A program made the position numbers and the translations under genes. DNA of 15,517 nt. Origin: UBA8522 sp049287565. Its GTDB lineage: Bacteria; Acidobacteriota; Aminicenantia; Aminicenantales; UBA8522. The notes beneath the pieces were generated by a model that worked only from the letters and a program-made list of their open reading frames with translations, was not told the DNA's origin and made no database searches. The stretch lies in the NCBI GenBank assembly GCA_049287565.1, contig JBAQGA010000006.1, positions 1-15,517 on the forward strand, in the 5' to 3' direction. Positions 1 through 6,377 of this stretch are shown here, piece by piece; positions within the stretch are counted from its first letter, which is position 1; the number at the start of each line of letters is the position of its first letter.

Positions 1-52
1 GGCCCTCCAGGATTATGAGCATCCCCCTGCGGATCTGGGTTGCGTTAATCAT
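1..52 (-). CDS. efp: Elongation factor P, N-terminal fragment (cut by window edge)
   Basis: Seen: reading the minus strand from the ATG at 52-50 gives MINATQIRRGMLIILEG and then leaves the window, so only 17 complete codons are present. Family knowledge: this closely matches the start of one EF-P subgroup, in which a short N-terminal strand leads into the KOW-like domain (pattern M-I-x-A-x-x-I-x-x-G-M). EF-P enters the ribosomal E site and relieves stalling at polyproline stretches. An excellent ribosome binding site (GGAGGAGG, about 57-64 on the plus strand) lies four bases before the ATG, and a promoter lies further upstream. The gene is divergent from the MBL-fold gene to its right. The call rests on few residues, but residues, start signal and promoter agree. 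The modified-lysine loop lies outside the window. Confidence 0.75.
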   Translation of the reverse strand, partial: MINATQIRRGMLIILEG

Positions 53-93
53 CCGTCCTCCTCCGAGTGTCTTCCATCGAACAGCATCCTCTT

Positions 94-122
94 TTTTTAG
101 CCGAACTCCCCAAACCTGTCAA
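94..122 (-). promoter_or_regulatory. Sigma-70-type promoter for efp
   Basis: On the minus strand a perfect -35 box TTGACA (122-117) is followed after exactly 17 bases by TAAAAA (99-94), a 4/6 match to the -10 consensus. Transcription would start about 35 bases before the efp ATG, leaving a short leader that contains the strong Shine-Dalgarno sequence. Confidence 0.6.
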
Positions 123-139
123 CTGAAGGGAGGCGGCGA

Positions 140-173
140 TTGATTTTTGGGTCCGTTTTTCATTAAATATGAT
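140..173 (+). promoter_or_regulatory. Possible promoter for the MBL-fold gene
   Basis: TTGATT (140-145), 17 bases, then TTAAAT (163-168); each box is 4/6 to consensus. An alternative -10, TATGAT at 168-173 (5/6), lacks a -35 at proper spacing. If either is used, transcription starts near 175-182. That leaves only the ATG at 189, not the in-frame TTG at 147, as a usable start. Confidence 0.35.
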
Positions 174-188
174 CTTCTGCCGGATGCC

Positions 189-965
189 ATGGCTGAAATT
201 CATTTCCTGGGAACGGGCGGCTCAGCGGCCACGCCGCAACGGGACAATACCTCTGTTCTTCTTCGGACGGGAAACGGGCTCATCCTCATCGACTGCCCCG
301 GAAGCGTCGCCGCCAAGATCAGGAAGTTGGGATTCGAGCCCGGCCAGGTCACGACCGTCATCCTGACCCATATCCATCCGGACCATATCTATGGCCTGCC
401 CTCGTTGGTCCATAGTCAGATGCTCGTCACCGGAGAGATCCGGGTCATGGGATCTGAAGCGACCGTCGAATTCAGCGGCCGTCTGCTCGATCTCTTCGGT
501 TTGCGGCGCCGCAAGATAAGAACACGGATTCGCTTCCGGGTCCTGCGGCCGGGTCAAAAGGTCCGTCTCGAGGGGCCTTGTTCTGTCAGGGCTCTCCCGG
601 TGCCGCATCATCACTCTTCTCTGGCCTACCATTTTTATTTGGAGGGTGAGGGGCGGGAGATCCTCTTTTCGGGTGATACGCCGGTCCATGAGCCGCTCTT
701 TGCGGACGCCCGGGGAGTCGATTGCCTTGTTCATGATGCGAGCGCTCCTTCCCGTTATTTCTCAAGGCATCCCGTGCTGTCCCGCCTCCATACATCTTTT
801 CTCGCCCTCGGCCGGTGGAGCCAGGAGGCGGGCGTGCGCTGTCTCGTCCCCTGCCATTTCCTGGCGGAGGCAGCTTGCTCCGCGGCCGAGGTGCGGCGCG
901 AGATCCGGCGCCATTTCAAGGGACGGTTGATCGTGCCGCGGGATCTTCAGAGTATCCGGCTGTGA
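189..965 (+). CDS. Metallo-beta-lactamase-fold hydrolase, RNase Z-like
   Basis: Binuclear-metal hydrolase of the MBL superfamily, closest in layout to the RNase Z / arylsulfatase-type phosphodiesterase branch. Residue numbers count from the ATG at 189. The protein opens with the family start MAEIHFLGTGGSA, has the metal motif THIHPDH (H61, H63, D65, H66), a further histidine cluster (PHHHSS, about 138-143), the metal-bridging Asp in SGDTP, and a final CHF near the C-terminus. An in-frame TTG at 147 would add 14 residues and has GGGAGG 13 bases upstream, but that spacing is long and the extension falls outside the family start. I therefore prefer 189, which has no clear ribosome binding site. 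Cytoplasmic; no signal peptide. The long RNase Z exosite arm is not obvious, so tRNA processing is unproven. The substrate could also be a cyclic nucleotide or another phosphodiester. Confidence 0.8.
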   Translation: MAEIHFLGTGGSAATPQRDNTSVLLRTGNGLILIDCPGSVAAKIRKLGFEPGQVTTVILTHIHPDHIYGLPSLVHSQMLVTGEIRVMGSEATVEFSGRLLDLFGLRRRKIRTRIRFRVLRPGQKVRLEGPCSVRALPVPHHHSSLAYHFYLEGEGREILFSGDTPVHEPLFADARGVDCLVHDASAPSRYFSRHPVLSRLHTSFLALGRWSQEAGVRCLVPCHFLAEAACSAAEVRREIRRHFKGRLIVPRDLQSIRL

Positions 966-1013
966 CAAAGAGAGACGGATCAACCTTATGTCTTATCAAG
1001 GCAGGAGACGACC

Positions 1014-2693
1014 ATGAAAAAACGAACGCCGGTCCTGCTTGCCTTTCTGGCCGCGGCAGCGGCCCTAACGGCCTGTCACGGGGCGAGAGCTATGGCTGAC
1101 CTCGTCCTGAAGGACGGCCGGGTGTGGACGGGTGAGAGCCCGCGCCCCTGGGCCGAGTCGATTGCCGTACGAGGCGAGAGAATCGTCGCGGTCGGGAGTT
1201 CCAGGGAAATCGGCCGGCTGATCGGTCGAGAGACCCGCGTTCTTGATCTCACGGGGGATCTCATTCTCCCGGGGTTCATCGACAGTCACACCCATTTCCT
1301 CGACGGCGGACTGGCTCTGCTCAACATCCGGCTGCGGGAGGCCAAGAGCCGGGAGGAGTTTGTGGCCCGGGTCCGGGACAAGGCCAAGGAGTTGCCCAAA
1401 GGAGAGTGGATCCTCAACGGCGACTGGGACCAGCAGCAGTTCGATCCCCCGGAGCTTCCGCGGCGGGAGTGGATCGATGAGGTGACTCCCGGCCATCCTG
1501 TTTGTGTAAACCGGCATGACGGCCATATGGTCCTGGTCAACTCCCTGGCCTTAAAAATCGCCGGAATCACCGCCGCCACACCCTCTCCTCCCGGGGGGGA
1601 GATCGGTAAGGATTCGAAGACGGGAGAGCCGACGGGCATCCTCAAGGACGCGGCCATAGAGCTCGTGGCCAAATATATTCCTGCACCGAGTTCCGAAACC
1701 CGGCTGAAGGCGGCTGAAGCGGCCCTCCGCCTCGCCGCCGAGAATGGCGTCACCTCGACACATGACATGGCCTATGATACCGGCCATTTTGCCGTTTATC
1801 AGGAGCTGCTCAAGGCGGGAAAGCTCACCTGCCGGATCTATCTGTATATCCCGATCAGCGAAGTGGACATATATTCGCGACTCTCTTTGAAGACGCCATT
1901 TGGGAACGACCACCTGAAAATCGGCGGGCTGAAGGGATTCATCGACGGTTCGCTGGGTTCGGCGACGGCGCTCTTCTTTGAACCGTACGCCGATAATCCG
2001 CAGACTTCAGGGTTGTTCCACTCCGATATGTTTCCCCCAGGCATTATGGAACAGAGGGTCCAGGCCGCGGACGCGGCCGGTCTCCAGGTTGCCGTCCATG
2101 CCATCGGAGACAGGGCCAATGCGGTCCTCCTCGATCTCTACGAAAAGGCGATCATCCGGAACGGGCCGAGAGACCGGCGCTGGCGGGTCGAGCATGCCCA
2201 ACACCTGCGGCCCCGGGACGTGGAGCGGATGGCGAGGCTGGGGGTCATCGCCTCCGTCCAACCCTATCATGCGATCGATGACGGCCGCTGGGCCGAGCGG
2301 AAGATCGGGCCGGACCGCTGCCGGACCACCTATGCATTCCGTTCGCTCCTCGATCAAGGTGTGAAGCTGGCCGCTGGATCCGATTGGACGGTGGCTCCAC
2401 TCGACCCCCTGGCCGGGATCTATGCCGCCGTCACCCGGCGAACAACCGATGGGAAGCACCCCGAGGGCTGGTATCCGGAACAGAAAATTTCCCTCGAGGA
2501 GGCGCTCCGGGCCTACACGGTGGGCGGCGCCTATGCCGAGTTTGCCGAAACGATCAAAGGCTCGATCAGCGAGGGTTTTTTGGCCGATCTCGTCGTCCTG
2601 GACCGGAACATATTCGAAATACCTCCGCAAGAGATCATCGAGGCGCGGGTCCGGACGACGATCGTCGGCGGCCGGATCGTCTTCGATCTGTAG
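1014..2693 (+). CDS. Amidohydrolase family 3 (YtcJ-like), predicted lipoprotein
   Basis: A 559-residue metal-dependent hydrolase of the amidohydrolase superfamily, family 3 (YtcJ and relatives), which cleave amide or related C-N bonds. The N-terminus is a textbook lipoprotein signal: KKR, a hydrophobic run, then the lipobox L18-T-A-C21, predicting lipid attachment at Cys21. A second Met at residue 27 begins the cytoplasmic-type sequence, so an unexported form from 1092 is possible. AGGAG at 1003-1007 supports the first start. Metal and active-site elements: DSHTH (H92, H94), VHAIGDRAN (H362), VEHAQHL (H394) and AGSDW (D457), all in family order. The KGFIDGSLGS segment, typical of family 3, lies mid-protein. 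It starts 48 bases after the MBL gene and may share its transcript. The substrate cannot be inferred. Most family 3 members I know are cytoplasmic, so an exported lipoprotein form fits a role on peptides or amides in the periplasm. Confidence 0.88.
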   Translation: MKKRTPVLLAFLAAAAALTACHGARAMADLVLKDGRVWTGESPRPWAESIAVRGERIVAVGSSREIGRLIGRETRVLDLTGDLILPGFIDSHTHFLDGGLALLNIRLREAKSREEFVARVRDKAKELPKGEWILNGDWDQQQFDPPELPRREWIDEVTPGHPVCVNRHDGHMVLVNSLALKIAGITAATPSPPGGEIGKDSKTGEPTGILKDAAIELVAKYIPAPSSETRLKAAEAALRLAAENGVTSTHDMAYDTGHFAVYQELLKAGKLTCRIYLYIPISEVDIYSRLSLKTPFGNDHLKIGGLKGFIDGSLGSATALFFEPYADNPQTSGLFHSDMFPPGIMEQRVQAADAAGLQVAVHAIGDRANAVLLDLYEKAIIRNGPRDRRWRVEHAQHLRPRDVERMARLGVIASVQPYHAIDDGRWAERKIGPDRCRTTYAFRSLLDQGVKLAAGSDWTVAPLDPLAGIYAAVTRRTTDGKHPEGWYPEQKISLEEALRAYTVGGAYAEFAETIKGSISEGFLADLVVLDRNIFEIPPQEIIEARVRTTIVGGRIVFDL

Positions 2694-2743
2694 GGAGAAG
2701 CATCTCCATCTGTTTGATAGATAACTTGGGAATGGAGAAGCGA

Positions 2744-2768
2744 CCTCGAAGGTTCAGCCTTCTCGAGG
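2744..2768 (+). terminator. Possible Rho-independent terminator after the amidohydrolase
   Basis: CCTCGA (2744-2749) pairs with TCGAGG (2763-2768), and the stem can extend inward through AAGG/CCTT with one bulged base. Only four T follow (2771-2774), so termination would be weak. A smaller hairpin (GGAGA 2694-2698 / TCTCC 2703-2707) sits right after the stop codon. Either could end the amidohydrolase transcript. Confidence 0.3.
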
Positions 2769-2774
2769 CGTTTT

Positions 2775-3012
2775 ACGAGGGAAGCCGCTCTGGCGGCCGC
2801 GAGGACTGTTTGAGCACGTGGAGATCACACGGAGAGGGATTAGAATGGGACTAACTAGCATAAAGAGTCTTTATCCAGCATGCGGAGTTCCACAGCGCCG
2901 AGAAAAGGGCCTCGGGAACGGCGTTAAGAACCTGAGCGGAAGCGCTGACATTCCCAAGTTGTCCAGTATACCCATCACACGATCGGAGATGCTTACACTG
3001 TGAGGCGACGTG
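2775..3012 (+). other. Non-coding stretch with several hairpins; possible structured RNA
   Basis: No ORF here looks protein-like. Seen: ATAAAGA/TCTTTAT around 2860-2874; a nested element with GTTCC (2887-2891) pairing GGAAC (2915-2919) and enclosing CGAG (2899-2902) / CTCG (2911-2914); AGCG-GAAG-CGCT at 2935-2946; and CTTAC-ACT-GTGAG at 2992-3004. Stacked hairpins in series suggest a structured RNA, a degraded mobile-element remnant or regulatory DNA. I recognise no Rfam family. Its strand is unknown, and plus is given only because the neighbours run that way. If the promoter at 3013-3041 is real, the region is not part of the downstream mRNA leader. Confidence 0.3.
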
Positions 3013-3041
3013 TTGTCCAAAGAATTCTATTCTGGTAAGAT
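3013..3041 (+). promoter_or_regulatory. Sigma-70-type promoter for the nine-gene redox operon
   Basis: TTGTCC (3013-3018) is followed after 17 bases by TAAGAT (3036-3041), each a 4/6 match to consensus. The predicted start near 3048 gives a leader of about 20 bases. That leader carries GAGGAGG (3056-3062), five bases before the ATG at 3068. Confidence 0.5.
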
Positions 3042-3067
3042 AGTTTCTTTTTTTCGAGGAGGACGCG

Positions 3068-4180
3068 ATGAATATCGGTGTGATCAACGAAAGCGCGAAG
3101 ATTGAGAACCGGGTCGGCCTGAGCCCGAGCGGTGTGTCTTTTCTCCTGGAGAAAAAACACACGGTCTACGTCCAGGCCGGAGCCGGGCTGAAAGCGGGGT
3201 ACTCCAACGAGGATTACTCGGCTCAGGGCGCGAATATCGTCTTCACCAAAGAGGAAGTTTTCGGGCGGTCCGATATCGTCATCAATATCTCGCCCCTTAA
3301 CCAGGAGGAGTGCCGGCTGGTTAAGGCCGATCAGATTCTGTTCGGCTTTCATCATCTGGCCATAGCCAAGAAGACGATCGTCGAAGGGCTCCTCCAAAAA
3401 AACGTTTGCATGATCGGCTACGAGATCATCCAGGACGAGGATGATGTCCTGCCGTTCTATGAAACCTTGAGCGAGGTCGCCGGGCAATTGTGCCTAGCGA
3501 TCGCCGGCCAATATCTCCAGACCAATCAGGGCGGCCGGGGGATGATCTTGGGCGGCGTCGTCAGTGTTCCGCCGGCGACCGTTGTGATCATCGGTAGCGG
3601 TGTTCTGGCCCGGAGCGCCACCCGGGCGATGCTCGGCGCCGGCGCCCATACGATCGTCGTCGGCCACAACATGGAGAGGCTGAGAAAGATAGAAGAGATG
3701 ACCGCCGGGCGCGTCATCACCATGATGGGGAGCAAATACAACCTGGCCCGGATGACCAAGGTCGCCGATATCCTCATCGGCGCCGTGCTCCGCCCGGGAG
3801 AGCGAGCCCCCGTCATGATCACGCGCGAGATGGTCAAAACGATGAAGAAGGGTTCGGTCATCATCGACCTGGCCATCGATCACGGCGGCTGCATCGAGTC
3901 TAGCCGATTGACCACCCTCGAGCATCCGACCTACGTTGACGATGGAGTTATCCACTACTGTGTCCCCAACATCACGTCCTCGGTCAGCCGCACATCCACG
4001 AAGGTCCTCTCCAACCTCGCCGTCCACTACCTGCATGCCATCGGCGAGCTTGGAATCGATCAGGCCATCAAGGCCAATCCCACCCTGGGCCGGGGCGTTT
4101 ACATGTGCCGAGGCCAGATCGCCAAGAAGAATATCGCCGAGCGCTTCGGGCTGAGCTATCAGGACATTCTCTCGGCTTGA
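3068..4180 (+). CDS. ald: Alanine dehydrogenase-like oxidoreductase (divergent)
   Basis: Alanine dehydrogenases interconvert L-alanine and pyruvate plus ammonia with NAD(H). The 370-residue length and layout fit: an N-terminal catalytic half (R15, FHHLA with H96, SEVAGQ 135-140), a Rossmann segment (about 172-200), IDHGGC (D271), and a C-terminal return to the catalytic domain. R15, H96 and D271 correspond to substrate and catalytic residues of characterised enzymes. Two expected residues differ. The substrate-binding Lys of the usual KVKEP motif is Ser75 (sequence INISP), and the Asp that normally ends the second Rossmann strand and binds the NAD ribose is Gly199 (VVGHN). The nucleotide loop is GSGVLA rather than GxGxxG. 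Cofactor preference may therefore be altered, possibly towards NADPH, and the substrate may not be alanine. It has a strong ribosome binding site, is first in the operon, and lies 22 bases before the NuoE-like gene. Confidence 0.82.
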   Translation: MNIGVINESAKIENRVGLSPSGVSFLLEKKHTVYVQAGAGLKAGYSNEDYSAQGANIVFTKEEVFGRSDIVINISPLNQEECRLVKADQILFGFHHLAIAKKTIVEGLLQKNVCMIGYEIIQDEDDVLPFYETLSEVAGQLCLAIAGQYLQTNQGGRGMILGGVVSVPPATVVIIGSGVLARSATRAMLGAGAHTIVVGHNMERLRKIEEMTAGRVITMMGSKYNLARMTKVADILIGAVLRPGERAPVMITREMVKTMKKGSVIIDLAIDHGGCIESSRLTTLEHPTYVDDGVIHYCVPNITSSVSRTSTKVLSNLAVHYLHAIGELGIDQAIKANPTLGRGVYMCRGQIAKKNIAERFGLSYQDILSA

Positions 4181-4202
4181 AGAACGCCGGAGCGGGTCTG
4201 AA

Positions 4203-4649
4203 ATGGACGAGCTGTTGAGGGAAATCGGTCGGGAACAGAAAGACCTGATCCATATCCTTCACAAGGTGCAGGCCGAATACGGCTACATCCCCGCTCCGGC
4301 CATCCGGCGGATCGCCGAGCATCTGAGCATCACCGAGAACGACGTTTTCGGAGTGCTGACGTTCTATAAGGCCTTTCGGCTGCAGCCCCCTGGCAAATAC
4401 ACGGTGACGGTTTGCCAGGGCACGTCCTGCCACGTCCGCGGCGGCGACGCGGTCTTCGCCGAGATCAAGAAGCAGCTCGGGATCGAGTCCGGCGAGACCA
4501 CGGCCGACCGGATGTTCTCGCTGGAGACGGTCAATTGCTTCGGCTGTTGCGCCATCGGGCCGACCGTGGTCGTCAACGGCATCTACCATTCCCAGGTCCG
4601 GGTCGCAGATGTGAGTCCCCTCCTGGCCGGATACAGGAGTCGGAAGTAG
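4203..4649 (+). CDS. nuoE: NuoE-like [2Fe-2S] thioredoxin-fold subunit
   Basis: The small iron-sulfur subunit of NADH-oxidising modules found in complex I, HydABC-type hydrogenases and NAD-linked formate dehydrogenases. It carries one [2Fe-2S] cluster beside the FMN subunit. The 148-residue protein has the helical N-terminal part (DLIHILHKVQAEYGYIP, about 14-30) and then the thioredoxin-like fold with all four ligands: C71-x4-C76 and C112-x3-C116. Another Cys, C115, sits next to the last ligand. GGAG at 4189-4192 is a modest ribosome binding site. It is 22 bases after ald and 6 before the NuoF-like gene. The length is on the short side for NuoE, fitting the soluble-enzyme type rather than membrane complex I; no membrane subunits lie in this window. 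Confidence 0.9.
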   Translation: MDELLREIGREQKDLIHILHKVQAEYGYIPAPAIRRIAEHLSITENDVFGVLTFYKAFRLQPPGKYTVTVCQGTSCHVRGGDAVFAEIKKQLGIESGETTADRMFSLETVNCFGCCAIGPTVVVNGIYHSQVRVADVSPLLAGYRSRK

Positions 4650-4655
4650 GTTGTC

Positions 4656-6377
4656 ATGAAGAAGCTCACTGATCCTTCCCAGCTGGCGGCCTGGAAAGCG
4701 CTCCTGGTCGAGGAACGCCCCATCCGACAAAAAACCGTTGTCGTTTCCAACGGGACCTGCGGCCAGGCCAGCGGATCGCTGGCCATCATCGAAGCCCTCG
4801 GCCGGGAGATCGAAAAGCGAGGCCTCCAAGAGACCGTCGGATTAGAGGTCACGGGGTGTCATGGATTCTGCGAGCGCGAACCCAACATCGTCATCAATCC
4901 CGACGGGATCTTCTATGGTCCGCTGGAACCCGGCGATATCCCCAAGATTGTGGACCGGACTATTCTTAAAAACAGAGTGATCGACGCCCTCATCTATAAG
5001 GATCCCAAGACCGGCCGCATGTTCGGGCTCCAGAAGGAGATCCCCTTTTATCGGAAGCAGATGCGGCTGCTGACCGGCGACAACCTGCGTCTCGACCCCA
5101 CCCGGATTGAGGACTATATTCTGGCGGATGGGTATCAGGCCTTGACCAAGGCCCTCTTCGATATGACGGCCGAGGAGGTCATCCACGAGATCGATGCCTC
5201 CGGTCTGCGGGGCAGGGGAGGAGCCGGTTTTCCAACAGGCAAGAAATGGCAATTCTGTCGCAATGAGACCGCCGACCGCCGCTATATTATCTGCAATGCC
5301 GATGAAGGAAATCCGGGGACCTACATGGACCGCAGTATCCTGGTCGCTAATCCCCACAGCGTTATCGAGGGTATGATCATCGGCGCCTACGCTATCGGCG
5401 CGGCCGAAGGCTACATCTATGTCCGGATGGAAGCGCCGCATGCCGTCAAACACGTGACCATCGCCCGGGACCTGGCCAGGAAGCACGGCCTGCTCGGTAA
5501 GTCTATCCTCGGGTCGGAGTTTCACTTCGACCTCCATATCGTCGAGGGAGCAGGTGCCTTTGTCTGCGGGGAGGAAACTTCGTTGATGACCTCGATCGAA
5601 GGTTATCGAGCCGTCTCCCGGCAGCGCCCCCCATTCCCGGCCCAGTCCGGCCTGTGGGGCAAGCCGACCAACATCAACAATGTCGAGACCTGGGCCAACG
5701 TTCCCCTGATCATCAGGCAGGGCGCCGAATGGTACAACGGGATCGGCACGGCCAAAAGCAAGGGGACAAAAATCTTTTCCCTCGTGGGCAAGATCAGGAA
5801 CGGCGGCCAGGTCGAAGTGCCCATGGGCATCACGCTCCGCGAGATCATCTATGATATCGGCGGCGGTATCAAGGACAGGAAAAAATTCAAGGCCGTCCAA
5901 ACAGGCGGTCCGGCAGGAGGATTCCTGCCGGCCGAGTTTCTAGACCTGGCCATCGACTACGATAGCCTCGTCCAGGCGGGGTCCACTATGGGCTCGGGAG
6001 GGATGATCGTTCTGGACGAGACGACCTGTATGGTCGACCTCGCCCGTCATTATATGCATTTCACTCAAGAGGAGTCCTGCGGGAAGTGCGTGCCCTGCCG
6101 GGTGGGAACTAGACAGATCCACGATATCCTGGTCCGGATCACGCGCGGGGAGGGAGAAGAGGAGGATCTCGACGAGCTCGAAGAACTGGCCGAGGCCGTC
6201 AAGGAAGCCTCGCTCTGCGGGCTCGGGCAGTCGGCTCCCAATCCCGTGCTTTCCACACTCCGCCATTTCCGCGACGAGTACCTCGAGCACATCAAGCACA
6301 AAAGGTGCCCCGCCCAGGTCTGCCGGGAACTCGTCTCGTCGTCCCACGAGGAGGCCCGGAAGCGAAAACATGGTTAA
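4656..6377 (+). CDS. nuoF: NuoF-like NADH/FMN [4Fe-4S] subunit with N-terminal ferredoxin-like domain
   Basis: Flavoprotein subunit that binds NAD(H) and FMN and passes electrons through a [4Fe-4S] cluster. Domains: a thioredoxin-like region (about 25-105), the NADH/FMN domain with GRGGAGFPTGKKW (186-198) and CNADEGNPG (213-221), the SLBB-type segment, and the N3-type cluster C475-x2-C478-x2-C481 with C521. The N-terminal domain is fused as in HydB/HndC-type subunits. However, only C35, C68 and C72 are visible: the first Cys of the usual four falls at V30/S31. The protein ends shortly after CPAQVC and lacks the C-terminal two-[4Fe-4S] ferredoxin domain that HydB/HndC proteins carry. It overlaps the NuoG-like gene by eight bases, so the two are probably translationally coupled. 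Probably cytoplasmic. Identity as an NADH-module flavoprotein is secure; the direction of electron flow is not. Confidence 0.9.
   Translation: MKKLTDPSQLAAWKALLVEERPIRQKTVVVSNGTCGQASGSLAIIEALGREIEKRGLQETVGLEVTGCHGFCEREPNIVINPDGIFYGPLEPGDIPKIVDRTILKNRVIDALIYKDPKTGRMFGLQKEIPFYRKQMRLLTGDNLRLDPTRIEDYILADGYQALTKALFDMTAEEVIHEIDASGLRGRGGAGFPTGKKWQFCRNETADRRYIICNADEGNPGTYMDRSILVANPHSVIEGMIIGAYAIGAAEGYIYVRMEAPHAVKHVTIARDLARKHGLLGKSILGSEFHFDLHIVEGAGAFVCGEETSLMTSIEGYRAVSRQRPPFPAQSGLWGKPTNINNVETWANVPLIIRQGAEWYNGIGTAKSKGTKIFSLVGKIRNGGQVEVPMGITLREIIYDIGGGIKDRKKFKAVQTGGPAGGFLPAEFLDLAIDYDSLVQAGSTMGSGGMIVLDETTCMVDLARHYMHFTQEESCGKCVPCRVGTRQIHDILVRITRGEGEEEDLDELEELAEAVKEASLCGLGQSAPNPVLSTLRHFRDEYLEHIKHKRCPAQVCRELVSSSHEEARKRKHG

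Noticed and set aside
2818..3003. Small plus-strand ORF of 61 codons in the gap before ald
   Set aside because: No ribosome binding site, no recognisable composition or domain, and it coincides with hairpin-forming sequence.
2851..3162. Minus-strand ORF of 103 codons overlapping the start of ald
   Set aside because: It runs over the ald promoter, ribosome binding site and first 30 codons, and its translation is not protein-like.
4842..5900. Minus-strand open frame of about 350 codons opposite the NuoF-like gene
   Set aside because: Same shadow effect; the plus-strand protein has all expected FMN and cluster motifs.
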